A stretch of 44,464 bases of DNA from Butyrivibrio sp. (GTDB taxonomy: Bacteria; Bacillota; Clostridia; Lachnospirales; Lachnospiraceae). Location: contig SVFZ01000049.1 of NCBI GenBank assembly GCA_015056585.1, positions 1-44,464 of the forward strand, given 5' to 3'. Below are positions 1-8,517 of the stretch, one piece after another (position 1 is the first letter of the stretch; each line of letters starts with the position of its first letter). The translations under genes and the position numbers were made by a program. Below the pieces are notes generated by a model. That model saw nothing but the letters and a program-made list of their open reading frames with translations, did not search any database and was not told the origin of the DNA.

Positions 1-467
1 GCAGGAAGGATATATCCCCAGAAATTGTTTGTCAGGTGCATGGTCTTCAATACCAGAAACCACGGGATGATTCCGGCATTGAAATACATAGTTGCAACAA
101 TTAGTCTGTACCAGAATTTCCTCATCCACATCTTTTCCTGGGTAAACATAAATCCAAGAAAAGCTGAGGCGAATACTGTGAGCGCGGTTCCTAGAACCGT
201 TCTCATGAGCGATATCTTGAACGCCTGCAAAAGACCGTCAATCCTGAATGCAGATACATAGTTGTGTAAATGAAATCCCTTCGGCCAGAAAATTACATCG
301 CCTCTGGCGCTTATATCATTGGCACTTATTGTGTTGATGATTATGTAATAGAACGGGTACAGGCACAGAAATGCAGCTATGGAAAAAATAATGTAGCAGA
401 CAATCTCAACTGTTCTGTCTCCCGCACTGATGCGTATCTTGTTTTTTACTTCGGCTTCGTGTTTCAT
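1..467 (-). CDS. Sugar ABC transporter permease, LplC/YtcP type (3' end outside window)
   Basis: Inner-membrane permease of a carbohydrate importer of the LplC/AraQ-like class. I start it at ATG 467, which has GGAGGAG just upstream. About 155 residues are present; the C-terminal half, including the EAA loop, lies beyond the left edge. Visible features are a first hydrophobic segment after a short charged N-terminus (CYIIFSIAAFLCLYPFYYI), a conserved N-D-I-S loop, and then further membrane helices ending near NNFWGY. It follows the LplB-type permease after a 49-base gap, so the two probably form the heterodimeric channel. The substrate-binding protein is expected to lie just outside the window. 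No ATPase gene is seen here; families of this kind often share a distant MsmX-like ATPase. Family assignment is confident, and xylo-oligosaccharide specificity is inferred only from the neighbouring GH120 gene. Confidence 0.85.
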   Translation of the reverse strand, partial: MKHEAEVKNKIRISAGDRTVEIVCYIIFSIAAFLCLYPFYYIIINTISANDISARGDVIFWPKGFHLHNYVSAFRIDGLLQAFKISLMRTVLGTALTVFASAFLGFMFTQEKMWMRKFWYRLIVATMYFNAGIIPWFLVLKTMHLTNNFWGYILP

Positions 468-516
468 ACGTCTCCTCCAAAAGCTATAGCAACTTATAAT
501 TCATACAGGAATGTCT

Positions 517-1425
517 TTAAAGAATACTCTCACCGCGGATATGCTTGGATGCACCGTTTACTATAACAAGAAGCACCACGGATACAAGACTCTTAAGCAT
601 ACTGATGGCAACCGAAACGGAATATCCGCCGCTTCCCATGGCCATGTTGTAAACATAAAGATCAAGAACCTGTATAAATTCCTTGTTGAAGGCATTCTGG
701 AACACGTAGTACTGCTCCATACCGTTATTTAGGAAGTTCGCAACGTTAAGTACCAGAAGTACAAAATACGTAGGCAAAAGACTGGGGATAGTAATATGCC
801 AGATGATCTGCATTCTCGAAGCTCCGTCTACTCTGGCGGCCTGGATCATCTCATCGTCGATACTGGAAATTGCCGCGATGTACATGATAGCTGCCCATCC
901 GAGGTTCTTCCAGGTAAGCCACAGCCACTGCGTAAACCACACATGACTTGATGACTGCAGGAAAAGAACCGGTGACTCTATGAGGCCTGCCTTGAGCAAA
1001 AGAGAATTCAGCATTCCGGTACTGTTGAAAAGAGAGAATGCTATTGAGTAGACCATTACCCAGCTTACAAAGTTCGGCAGCGTTGTCACTGTCTGGACAA
1101 ACTTTCTGAACTTCACACCTCTAATTTCATTGAGAAATACTGCAAATATCATCGGAAGCCAGCTGGTTCCGAGAGTAAGTCCGCTCATAGCAAAGGTGTT
1201 TTTAAGTACCTGTACGATCTGGTCAATCTTGGTCTGGCTGCTGACCAGTGAGGCGAACCATTTGAATCCCACAAACGGACAATTTGCAAGTGCTTTTGGC
1301 GGTTTGTAATCATAAAATGCGTACATCCAGCCATAAAGTGGGTAATAACTAAAGAGCAAAACTAAAATGATAAATGGCAGAACTAGCAGAAACAGCTTGA
1401 ATGAATAGGCTTTCTTCTTGGACAA
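517..1425 (-). CDS. Sugar ABC transporter permease, LplB type
   Basis: Permease of 302 residues with the six-helix layout of LplB/YteP-type oligosaccharide importers. The EAA loop that docks the ATPase is visible as EMIQAARVDGASRMQIIWHI, followed by IPSLLP. I choose the TTG at 1425 as start because GGGAGGAG lies six bases before it. The longer reading frame from 1458 would put the start inside the operator palindrome and translate through the ribosome binding site. It is the first gene of the leftward sugar-transport unit and sits directly downstream of the LacI-family gene's terminator and an 18-base palindrome. Repression by the adjacent LacI protein is therefore likely. The exact sugar is inferred, not shown. 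Confidence 0.88.
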   Translation of the reverse strand: MSKKKAYSFKLFLLVLPFIILVLLFSYYPLYGWMYAFYDYKPPKALANCPFVGFKWFASLVSSQTKIDQIVQVLKNTFAMSGLTLGTSWLPMIFAVFLNEIRGVKFRKFVQTVTTLPNFVSWVMVYSIAFSLFNSTGMLNSLLLKAGLIESPVLFLQSSSHVWFTQWLWLTWKNLGWAAIMYIAAISSIDDEMIQAARVDGASRMQIIWHITIPSLLPTYFVLLVLNVANFLNNGMEQYYVFQNAFNKEFIQVLDLYVYNMAMGSGGYSVSVAISMLKSLVSVVLLVIVNGASKHIRGESIL

Positions 1426-1440
1426 CTCTGACTCCTCCCT

Positions 1441-1458
1441 TTGTTTAACGTTAAACAA
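1441..1458. promoter_or_regulatory. Perfect 18-bp LacI-type operator before the ABC permease unit
   Basis: TTGTTTAACGTTAAACAA is a perfect palindrome with the central CpG typical of LacI/GalR-family operators. It lies just upstream of the ribosome binding site of the LplB-type gene. Related copies at 2566-2583 and 2724-2741 support a shared regulator, most likely the LacI-family protein encoded next door. Confidence 0.8.
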
Positions 1459-1464
1459 TTTATT

Positions 1465-1495
1465 TCAGAAAAAAGAAGCTCCCCCTCAGCTTCTT
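1465..1495 (-). terminator. Terminator overlapping the end of the LacI-family gene
   Basis: On the minus strand an AAGAAGCT / AGCTTCTT stem (1488-1495 with 1473-1480) with a 7-base loop is followed by a T run. The stop codon of the repressor gene (1486-1488) lies inside the hairpin. It separates the repressor message from the ABC permease message. Confidence 0.75.
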
Positions 1496-2541
1496 TTCTC
1501 ATTTATGGAATTTCTTATAACCATTGAGCACGGAACCTTTATTACTTTAGGCTCTGCCGGTAAATCTTCAGATCCTTTATTGTCTTCTATTTTTTCCAAG
1601 ATCAGCTGTGCGGATAATCTTCCTATTTCACTTAACGGAAGTTCCGTTGTGGTCAGCTGAGGTCTGAAATACGCTGAAATACTTTCGTTATCGAAACCCG
1701 CTACCGATATATCTTTTCCCACAATTATGTCGTTTTCTTCGAGATAATCGTAAATTCCACCGGTCATCTTATCTGAGATACCGAAAATCGCCGAGATTCC
1801 CTTCGGTATCAGAGCTTTCGCACCTTCATATCCGGACTCTCTGCTCCAGTCTCCATAGAAGACCAGCTGTGGATCAAACAGCAGTCCGTTGTCATACATT
1901 GCTCTCTGATAGCCGCTAAGTCTCTGGGCTGTGTGGATATTCTCCCTTCGCCCTCCGACAAATCCAATCCGTTCATGTCCCATTCCGATCATGTATTGCA
2001 CCATCTCGTAGGCACTGGCTTCATCATCGATAACAACCGATGGTATCTGGGGCAGATTGGAGTAGGCATAGCACATAACTGCCGGAAGATTAAAATCGTC
2101 CTTGAAGGCTTTTATTATCCTTGCATGACCTGCCAGGTAAATTACTCCGTCAACCTGCTCAGCCACCACGTCACTTACCACGGGATCAAGAACTGAGTGG
2201 TACTCTTCTTCCTGACCGTACCAGGTATCCTTCCATCTGTCGTAAAGTCTTAAATTGTGGACAATTACCCTGTAGTCTCTCTTCTCACAGTGCGCCATTA
2301 TACTCTCGATAATCGGCGGAGAAGTAAACTGTGCTATATCCTCAGCAATGATTGCGATGGTTCTGGATTTTTTTATGCGCAACCCCTTTGCCATTATATT
2401 GGGCTTATATCCGGTCTCTTTGATGACCTTCATTATCCTTTTTTTGGTTTCTTCGCTGGTCTTAGCTTTACCGTTGATAACATTTGAAACAGTTGTAGCC
2501 GACACACCGCATTTTTCTGCAACTTCCTTAAGTGTTACCAT
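1486..2541 (-). CDS. LacI-family transcriptional repressor
   Basis: DNA-binding repressor of 351 residues. The N-terminal helix-turn-helix reads TLKEVAEKCGVSATTVSNVI (residues 2-21), followed by the hinge helix region near NIMAKGLR. The rest is a periplasmic-binding-protein-like effector domain with typical strands such as TIAIIAED and GHERIGFVGG, and a late ISVAGFDN motif. The start at 2541 has GAGG seven bases upstream; the longer frame from 2640 would run through the promoter. It is divergent from the GH120 gene and upstream of the sugar permeases. Operator-like palindromes sit at its own transcription start and at both neighbours, so I infer an autoregulated local repressor whose inducer is a xylose-containing oligosaccharide. 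The inducer is not determinable from sequence. Confidence 0.92.
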   Translation of the reverse strand: MVTLKEVAEKCGVSATTVSNVINGKAKTSEETKKRIMKVIKETGYKPNIMAKGLRIKKSRTIAIIAEDIAQFTSPPIIESIMAHCEKRDYRVIVHNLRLYDRWKDTWYGQEEEYHSVLDPVVSDVVAEQVDGVIYLAGHARIIKAFKDDFNLPAVMCYAYSNLPQIPSVVIDDEASAYEMVQYMIGMGHERIGFVGGRRENIHTAQRLSGYQRAMYDNGLLFDPQLVFYGDWSRESGYEGAKALIPKGISAIFGISDKMTGGIYDYLEENDIIVGKDISVAGFDNESISAYFRPQLTTTELPLSEIGRLSAQLILEKIEDNKGSEDLPAEPKVIKVPCSMVIRNSINEKRS

Positions 2542-2565
2542 CTTGTGTCCTCGTAAATTATTGTG

Positions 2566-2583
2566 TAAAAAAACGTTAAACCT
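2566..2583. promoter_or_regulatory. LacI-type operator at the repressor's own promoter
   Basis: The sequence is centred on AACGTTAAAC. It matches the right arm of the perfect palindrome at 1441-1458 in 7 of 9 positions and the left arm in 4 of 9. It begins just downstream of the predicted transcription start of the repressor gene, where it would give autorepression. A further isolated half site, GTTAAAC, lies at 2629-2635. Confidence 0.6.
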
Positions 2584-2590
2584 AAGTATA

Positions 2591-2619
2591 TTATTATGCT
2601 CTGACTGAATATATGTCAA
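2591..2619 (-). promoter_or_regulatory. Sigma-A-type promoter of the LacI-family gene
   Basis: On the minus strand a perfect -35 TTGACA (2614-2619) is followed after 17 bases by TAATAA (2591-2596). Transcription would start near 2584, next to the operator at 2566-2583. Confidence 0.65.
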
Positions 2620-2681
2620 CCCATTTTTGTTAAACTGCACATAAAACCCATAAAATATACAATTTTTTTGTGCAATCGTTC

Positions 2682-2710
2682 TTGACTTTTGGCTATTTCA
2701 ATCATAGTAT
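2682..2710 (+). promoter_or_regulatory. Probable promoter of the GH120 gene
   Basis: The -35 TTGACT (2682-2687) and -10 TAGTAT (2705-2710) are spaced by 17 bases. Initiation near 2717 would place the operator at 2724-2741 in the initially transcribed region, which suits repression. A second TATAAT at 2716-2721 has no well-spaced -35. Confidence 0.55.
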
Positions 2711-2723
2711 GAATCTATAATTT

Positions 2724-2741
2724 TAGTTTAACGATAAATCA
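2724..2741. promoter_or_regulatory. LacI-type operator before the GH120 gene
   Basis: TAGTTTAACGATAAATCA matches the perfect palindrome at 1441-1458 in 8 of 9 left-arm and 6 of 9 right-arm positions, with the same CpG centre. It lies between the predicted promoter and the ribosome binding site of the beta-xylosidase gene. Confidence 0.65.
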
Positions 2742-2779
2742 ACCTTATTTTTTTGTGCTTTTTCACGAAAGGAGTCATT

Positions 2780-4783
2780 ATGATCTACTACGTAGATGCC
2801 TCTGCATTCAGAGATGGCGACGGCAGTGAGAGCAGGCCTTTTAAGCATATTCAGGATGCTGCAAAGCTTGCACTGCCCGGAGATGAAGTTCTTGTAAAGC
2901 CCGGTATTTACAGAGAGCACGTTGCTCCCAAAAATGCCGGAACCAAAGAGAAGCCTATTGTCTACCGCTCAGAGATACCTCTTGGCGCTGTAATTACTGG
3001 TGCCGAGCTAATTACAGGCTGGACTAAAGTCAAGGGCACAGTATGGACAGCAAGAGTAAAGAATACCATGTTTGGAGACTACAATCCCTACATCGAGAGA
3101 GTGTACGGCGACTGGTATTTTTCACCTGTCATCCGTCACACCGGCTCAGTATTTGTAAACGACAACATGATGTACGAAGTTTCTTCCCTTGAGGAATGTC
3201 AGAAGGGAAAGGGCGATCCTCTTGCCTGGGATCAGGAAGCTGCACAGTATCTCTGGTACACAGAGCAGGATAAAAAGACAGATGAAACAGTTCTTTATGC
3301 CAACTTCCACAAGCTAGACCCAAATAAGGAAAAGGTAGAGATCAGTGTCAGAAGAAACTGCTTCATGCCACTTGTCAATCACATTAATTACATCACAGTA
3401 AGCGGCTTCAACATCAACAAGGCTGCCACCACCTGGGCTCCTCCTGCTGCCTATCAGGACGGTATGATAGGCCCTCACTGGAGCATGGGCTGGATCATCG
3501 AGGACTGCGAAATTTACGGAAGCAGATGCTGCGGAATTTCTCTCGGCAAATACTACGATGAAGAAAATGACATGTACTTCACCAAGAATCATGTTAAGAG
3601 CCCTACTCAGATGGAGCGAGATGCTGTCTGCCGCGGTCAGTACCACGGTTGGTTAAAAGAGCGCATCGGTCACCACATCGTGCGCCGCTGCCATGTTCAT
3701 CACTGCGAACAGACCGGTATCGTAGGCAGAATGGGTGCTGTTTTCTCAACAATTGAGGACTGCCACATTCATGATGTCTGCACATCACAGCAGCTTGGCG
3801 GAGCTGAGACAGCAGGAATCAAGCTCCATGCCGCTATCGATGTAACTATCAGACGCAACCATATCCACAACTGTATCCAGGGCGTATGGCTTGACTGGGA
3901 GGCTCAGGGCGCAAGGATCACTCAGAACCTCATGCATGACAACTGCAGGCCAAACGGAATAGATCAGGCCCGCGGCGCAATGTTCAACACCGATGTATTC
4001 ATCGAGGTTGGCCATGGTCCTACACTTATCGACAACAATATTCTTCTTTCGCCTGTTGGTATCACAATCCCAAGTGAAGGAATTGCCTGTGTTCACAACC
4101 TGGTGCTTGGAAGCTTCTCCCTTATCAATTCAGGTGTAGACAGCATCATCAACGATCAGCGTGAGCCAAGATACACACCGTACCACATCCGCCACCGCAC
4201 AGAGGTTGCCGGATTTATGACAATCCTTCACGGCGATGACAGAATTTACAACAACATCTTTGTTCAGCATCACCCGATAACTGACAAGAAGAAGACTCCT
4301 GCCGATAATGATTATCAGGTTGTTGGAACCGCTCCTTTTGATATCTTCCCTACTCAGGAAGAATGGGAGGATCAGTTTGATTTCGAAAAGCATCCTGATA
4401 TGGGCGGTCTTGCAAGAGCTCACTTTGGCCATCTTCCTGTATGGATCGAGGGAAATGCTTACTTTGGCGGCGCAACTGTTTACAAGAAGGAGAAAAACAA
4501 ACTTGTAAACAAGAAGGTAAAGCCTGTTATCGAGCTTTCTCATAAGAAGGACGGCTGGTACCTCAAGACATCCCTGGGAAAAGAGCTTGGTGATTTTACA
4601 GATCCTGTCATCACCACCGCTACTCTGGGAAAAGCCTTCGAGCCGGAGCAGTATTTTGAAAATACAGACGGAACTCCTATCACCTTTGACAGTGATTATC
4701 TCGGAAACCACAGAGACAGCGCTGCTATTCCTGGTCCTCTTTCAGTACTTGGTGCTAAAGAAATTAAAGTTTGGAATGATTGA
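2780..4783 (+). CDS. GH120 family beta-xylosidase (right-handed beta-helix)
   Basis: Predicted exo-acting beta-xylosidase of 667 residues. It has no signal peptide, so it should act in the cytoplasm on imported xylo-oligosaccharides. The sequence matches the family of Thermoanaerobacterium XylC, as I recall it, in several blocks: FGDYNPYIERVYGDW early, WAPP then IGPHWSMGWIIED in the middle, GIKLHAAIDV, and WLDWEAQGAR. From that family the nucleophile should be D372 in WLDWEAQG and the acid/base E409 in FIEVGHGP. The gap between them is 37 residues rather than the 23 I recall for XylC, owing to an extra segment around residues 390-404. The start at 2780 has AAAGGAG in front; the frame extends nine codons upstream without a site. 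The gene is divergent from a LacI-family repressor and has its own operator. Confidence 0.85.
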   Translation: MIYYVDASAFRDGDGSESRPFKHIQDAAKLALPGDEVLVKPGIYREHVAPKNAGTKEKPIVYRSEIPLGAVITGAELITGWTKVKGTVWTARVKNTMFGDYNPYIERVYGDWYFSPVIRHTGSVFVNDNMMYEVSSLEECQKGKGDPLAWDQEAAQYLWYTEQDKKTDETVLYANFHKLDPNKEKVEISVRRNCFMPLVNHINYITVSGFNINKAATTWAPPAAYQDGMIGPHWSMGWIIEDCEIYGSRCCGISLGKYYDEENDMYFTKNHVKSPTQMERDAVCRGQYHGWLKERIGHHIVRRCHVHHCEQTGIVGRMGAVFSTIEDCHIHDVCTSQQLGGAETAGIKLHAAIDVTIRRNHIHNCIQGVWLDWEAQGARITQNLMHDNCRPNGIDQARGAMFNTDVFIEVGHGPTLIDNNILLSPVGITIPSEGIACVHNLVLGSFSLINSGVDSIINDQREPRYTPYHIRHRTEVAGFMTILHGDDRIYNNIFVQHHPITDKKKTPADNDYQVVGTAPFDIFPTQEEWEDQFDFEKHPDMGGLARAHFGHLPVWIEGNAYFGGATVYKKEKNKLVNKKVKPVIELSHKKDGWYLKTSLGKELGDFTDPVITTATLGKAFEPEQYFENTDGTPITFDSDYLGNHRDSAAIPGPLSVLGAKEIKVWND

Positions 4784-4844
4784 TCATTAAAGAGACATTT
4801 TTGAATTTCAGATATCCGAAACAAAAAGGTCGTCACGTAAAAAA

Positions 4845-4884
4845 GCGCCGGGCGGGTAATCAAGTTACCGCCCGGCATTTTTTA
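4845..4884. terminator. Bidirectional terminator between GH120 and mgtC
   Basis: GCCGGGCGGGTAA pairs with TTACCGCCCGGC with one bulged base and a 5-base loop. It has an A run before and a T run after, so it can end transcripts from both converging genes. Confidence 0.85.
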
Positions 4885-4932
4885 CACGTTTTGCAGTTAT
4901 CTGTCCATCATATTTCTGTATCGACAATCATG

Positions 4933-5631
4933 TCAGATTTCCTCAACATAACTTACGAAGTCAAAGCTGTTAAGGATTTCCAGAATTTCCTTATGGGCTC
5001 TTATCTTGTCAAAATCTATGTCGACTATAAGAGCTGCATCTGAAGACTGAAGGGTTTTCTCCTTACTTTTAGTCATACTTCTTACAGTAAATCCCTCTTC
5101 CGCAATCCACTTGTTAAGCTTTTTTACTCCACCGCTTTTGTTAACTTCAATGTAAATGCTGATGTATTTGCTGTATTCCTCAACGACGTTACTAAGCCCC
5201 ATAAGCACTACATTTGCAAGCATAACCAATGCAAAACACACTATGCCTATGATGAGGTATCCGCCGCCTATTGCCATCCCCATACAAGATGTAACCCAAA
5301 GCGAAGCTGCTGTTGTTAGTCCCTTTATCTGCTGCCTTCCGGTTACAAGAATGGTTCCTGCCCCAAGGAAGCCTATACCACTTACTACGCCTGCCGGAAT
5401 ACGGCTGACATCTGCATCAAGACCGGGTTCCATGGCAAGGAAAATATTGAGGGCAGTTGCAATGGCTGAGCCAAGGCTTACCAGCGCAAAGGTCTTGATT
5501 CCCGCACTGTGTCTTTTGACAACTCTTTCCCATCCTATCAGGCTTCCAAAGAGTGTCGCTATTACAAGCCTGATTGCCACAGCAATATCCTGTGGACTTT
5601 CCAAAAAATCAATAACCTCCGCTATATTCAT
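4933..5631 (-). CDS. MgtC/SapB family membrane protein
   Basis: Integral membrane protein of 232 residues. The N-terminal part (about residues 15-150) carries the MgtC signature: GSLIGWERVVKRHSAGIKTF, then LVSLGSA and GIGFLGAGTI, with four to five hydrophobic helices. Residues 160-232 form a soluble ACT-like tail with a predicted beta-alpha pattern, as in long MgtC homologues. MgtC proteins are linked to growth at low magnesium and to control of ATP synthase in some pathogens, but their molecular activity is unsettled. The gene starts 43 bases after the ABC ATPase gene and is probably the last gene of that leftward operon. Start at 5631 with AAGGGGA upstream. The family is confident; the role in this operon is not. 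Confidence 0.85.
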   Translation of the reverse strand: MNIAEVIDFLESPQDIAVAIRLVIATLFGSLIGWERVVKRHSAGIKTFALVSLGSAIATALNIFLAMEPGLDADVSRIPAGVVSGIGFLGAGTILVTGRQQIKGLTTAASLWVTSCMGMAIGGGYLIIGIVCFALVMLANVVLMGLSNVVEEYSKYISIYIEVNKSGGVKKLNKWIAEEGFTVRSMTKSKEKTLQSSDAALIVDIDFDKIRAHKEILEILNSFDFVSYVEEI

Positions 5632-5674
5632 TGCATCATTTCCCCTTCAAAAAATCTTTTTTCTCACAATAAGA

Positions 5675-6736
5675 TTATAGCGCATAAAGTGTGTTCTCTT
5701 CAAAGTTAAGGAACACAGTGTCGCCTACATTGTAAATCTTCTTGTTCTTGGGATTGTACTCCTGGATCTTAACAAGAGTGTCTCCGATCATAACATGGTA
5801 ATCCTGGTAAGCACCCATGAAGCAGGAATACTTTACAATCCCCTGAACAGCTCCGCTGTCACCAAGGAATGCTCCCTCCGGACGAAGTACAACGCTGCAG
5901 GAAGCGCCCTTTTCCATGCTTCCTGTTGCACACTTAACATCAGCGCCTGCAATCTCTACCGTATCCTGCCCCTTTACTACGCCGTTAAGGAAGTTTGCTT
6001 CACCGATGAAATCTGCAACAAACTTGTTGTTAGGATAATAGTATGCCTCCTGAGGCGTTGAGATCTGCTCAACAACACCGCCATTCATGATGATAACTTT
6101 ATCTGAGATCGCCATAGCCTCGCTCTGGTCATGTGTTACATATATAGCTGTAATACCCGCTTCCTGCTGAATTCTTCTGATCTCGGTTCTCATAGAAACA
6201 CGAAGCTTTGCATCAAGGTTAGACAACGGCTCATCAAACAAAAGAACTCCCGGCTCAATTACAAGGGCTCTTGCAAGAGCAACTCTCTGCTGCTGACCGC
6301 CAGAAAGCTGGTTGGTCATACGGTTCTCCATTCCTTCAAGTCCAACAAGACTCAGAATATCAGTAACCTTCTTCTTTATAACCTCTTTATCCATCTTGCG
6401 AAGCTTAAGGCCATAAGCTACGTTATCAAAGATGTTGTAGTGAGGAAGAAGAGCATAGCTTTGAAAAACCATCGCTGTGTCTCTCTTATTTGGTGTGAGT
6501 GCATTAATCGGCTCGTTGCCAAGATAAATCTCACCTTCGTCCGGGCTTTCGAAGCCTGCAATCATGCGAAGTGTAGTTGTTTTTCCGCATCCTGATGGTC
6601 CAAGAAGTGTCACAAAGCTTCCCGGTTCAATCTCAAGGTTTGCATCCTTTACTGCATAGAAGTCTTTCCCGGTCTTAGGATCTTTATATATTTTTGAAAT
6701 ATGATCAAGGCGTACGCCCTTTTTCTCTTTTGCCAT
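5675..6736 (-). CDS. ABC transporter ATPase, PotA/FbpC/AfuC type
   Basis: ATP-hydrolysing subunit of 353 residues for an importer of the iron/sugar-phosphate/spermidine superfamily. Walker A is GPSGCGKT at residues 46-53, the Q loop is at FQSYALLPHY (91-100), the signature LSGGQQQ is at 144-150, Walker B is VLLFDEP at 164-170, and the switch histidine is H202 in THDQ. A C-terminal TOBE-like beta domain covers about residues 240-353. It follows the fused permease by 47 bases and belongs with it and the lipoprotein SBP. The ATPase sequence alone does not give the substrate; pairing with AfuA-like binding proteins suggests sugar phosphate or iron. Confidence 0.92.
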   Translation of the reverse strand: MAKEKKGVRLDHISKIYKDPKTGKDFYAVKDANLEIEPGSFVTLLGPSGCGKTTTLRMIAGFESPDEGEIYLGNEPINALTPNKRDTAMVFQSYALLPHYNIFDNVAYGLKLRKMDKEVIKKKVTDILSLVGLEGMENRMTNQLSGGQQQRVALARALVIEPGVLLFDEPLSNLDAKLRVSMRTEIRRIQQEAGITAIYVTHDQSEAMAISDKVIIMNGGVVEQISTPQEAYYYPNNKFVADFIGEANFLNGVVKGQDTVEIAGADVKCATGSMEKGASCSVVLRPEGAFLGDSGAVQGIVKYSCFMGAYQDYHVMIGDTLVKIQEYNPKNKKIYNVGDTVFLNFEENTLYAL

Positions 6737-6783
6737 ATTTTTATTTCTCCCTTAGGACATTTCATTATTTACACAATCTGCTA

Positions 6784-8496
6784 TTACTCAGTGGGCTTTA
6801 TCTTTCGGCTTGTTCCAAAGTGCTTGATCACCAGGTTCATAATAAGCACCGAGCCGTATGTAATAAGGATAAGGATACTTGCAAATGCGCAGGCGATTCC
6901 ATAAGATCCTTTTTCTGCGAACTCATTGATCTGTACTGTGATAAGCAGATATGAAGGCGTTACCAGAAGTATAATTGCACTGATTGCGGTGATACTGCGA
7001 ACAAAGCTTGTTACAAATCCTGAAAGGAAGCTGTCCTTGATAAGCGGAAGTGTAACGGTCATAAACACCTTGAAGCTGTCTGCTCCCATGTCGTAAGCCG
7101 ATTCCTCAATGCTCTTATCAATCTGACGAAGAGCAGAAATTCCGCTTCTGGTACCTGTAGGCAAACTTCTTACGATGAACACGATAATCAGGATCGCGCC
7201 TGTTCCGTACAGCCCCTGAAAGATACCTGTTCCGAAAAGACCGCCTGAAAAGCCTCTGATATAGCCAATACCAAGAACAGTTCCCGGAACAGCCATTGCC
7301 AGCATTGAAACCGCTTCAATAAATCCTTTTGCCTTAAACTTTCTCTTAACAACCAGGTAAGAGATAATCATAGACAAAAGAGCTGTGATCGGAGCTGAAA
7401 TAAGTGACAGAATGAAGCTGTCCTTAAATGCCTTAAATCCCTTGTACTTGGTGAATACCTGTCCGAACCACTTGAAGGTCAAGTGAAAGTCATATCCCCA
7501 GGTTCTGAACATAGCACCAAACGGAACACAGATGTACATAATGATTACAAAGAGAGCCAGGCCTGAGCAAAGGATTGTAAGCGGAACAGTAACGCTCTTA
7601 TCTGTAATAAGCATGCGCTCTCTTGAAGCCTTTCCTGAAAGAGTTGCTGTACTTTTAGCCTCAAGATAGTACTTCTGGATGATAAACATTACCAGTGTAA
7701 TGGCAAGAAGTACAACCGCCATGGCTGCTGCCCCCTGCTTGTCATAGGCACCTGTGATCTGAAGATATATAGTTGTTGCAAGAGTATCATATGATCCACC
7801 GATGATCATCGGGTTCGCAAAGTCGGCAATTGATTCAATGAAAGTTACCAGAAATGCGTTTCCAAGTCCCGGAAGGATCAATGGAAATGTCACTGTCATA
7901 AACACCTTGAATCGCGAAGCGCCCATGTCTCTGGCTGCTTCCTCCAAGGAAGGATCGATATTCTTCAAAAGTCCCTTGAGCATCATGTAACACACAGGGA
8001 AGAATGTAAGTGTCTGGACTATTGCTATCCCCCAAAAACCGTAGACACTGTTGTCATATATGTGTAAAAGAAAACGTGTGATGATACCTGCTTTACCAAA
8101 TAGCATGATCATCGAAAGCGAAAGCACAAATGGTGGTGATACTACAGGCAGCATTGATACCACCTTGAAAAGTCCCTCCATGAATCTTGTGCGGAGCTTT
8201 ACATAAACTTCAACGTAGGCAAACAAAAGGCCTATGAGCGCAGATGCTATACCTACCAAAAATCCCACCTTTAATGTATTTGTAATGGCTCTTCTAAAGT
8301 TTGCAAGATCCATTACCCTCCTAAAGGTTGCCAGAGTAAGACCTGACTCAGAAATAAAACTGTCCACCAACAGTATTGCCAGCGGATACAAAATAAATAC
8401 TGTCAAAAAAACAATCAAAAGCACAATGGTGGTCACCATTATCGGATCCGCCATAAGCTTTTTCCTGTCAAGGCTGGCACTTTGACTTTTTGCCAT
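6784..8496 (-). CDS. Fused ABC permease, FbpB/AfuB type
   Basis: Membrane channel of 570 residues made of two tandem permease halves, as in FbpB/AfuB. Each half has about six helices and an ATPase-docking loop: EEAARDMGASRFKVFMTVTF in the first half and EESAYDMGADSFKVFMTVTL in the second. The start at 8496 (MAKSQSAS) has AAGGAGGA nine bases before it; the frame remains open for 25 more codons but those overlap an intercistronic hairpin. It is preceded by the binding-protein gene and followed by the ATPase gene, all in the same direction. The substrate is unresolved between ferric iron and phosphorylated sugar. Confidence 0.92.
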   Translation of the reverse strand: MAKSQSASLDRKKLMADPIMVTTIVLLIVFLTVFILYPLAILLVDSFISESGLTLATFRRVMDLANFRRAITNTLKVGFLVGIASALIGLLFAYVEVYVKLRTRFMEGLFKVVSMLPVVSPPFVLSLSMIMLFGKAGIITRFLLHIYDNSVYGFWGIAIVQTLTFFPVCYMMLKGLLKNIDPSLEEAARDMGASRFKVFMTVTFPLILPGLGNAFLVTFIESIADFANPMIIGGSYDTLATTIYLQITGAYDKQGAAAMAVVLLAITLVMFIIQKYYLEAKSTATLSGKASRERMLITDKSVTVPLTILCSGLALFVIIMYICVPFGAMFRTWGYDFHLTFKWFGQVFTKYKGFKAFKDSFILSLISAPITALLSMIISYLVVKRKFKAKGFIEAVSMLAMAVPGTVLGIGYIRGFSGGLFGTGIFQGLYGTGAILIIVFIVRSLPTGTRSGISALRQIDKSIEESAYDMGADSFKVFMTVTLPLIKDSFLSGFVTSFVRSITAISAIILLVTPSYLLITVQINEFAEKGSYGIACAFASILILITYGSVLIMNLVIKHFGTSRKIKPTE

Positions 8497-8517
8497 ATCC
8501 CATGTCCTCCTTGTAAA

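Noticed and set aside
1425..1458. Start of the LplB-type permease at 1458
   Set aside because: It would place the start codon (TTG) inside the operator and translate through a perfect ribosome binding site; TTG 1425 is far better placed.
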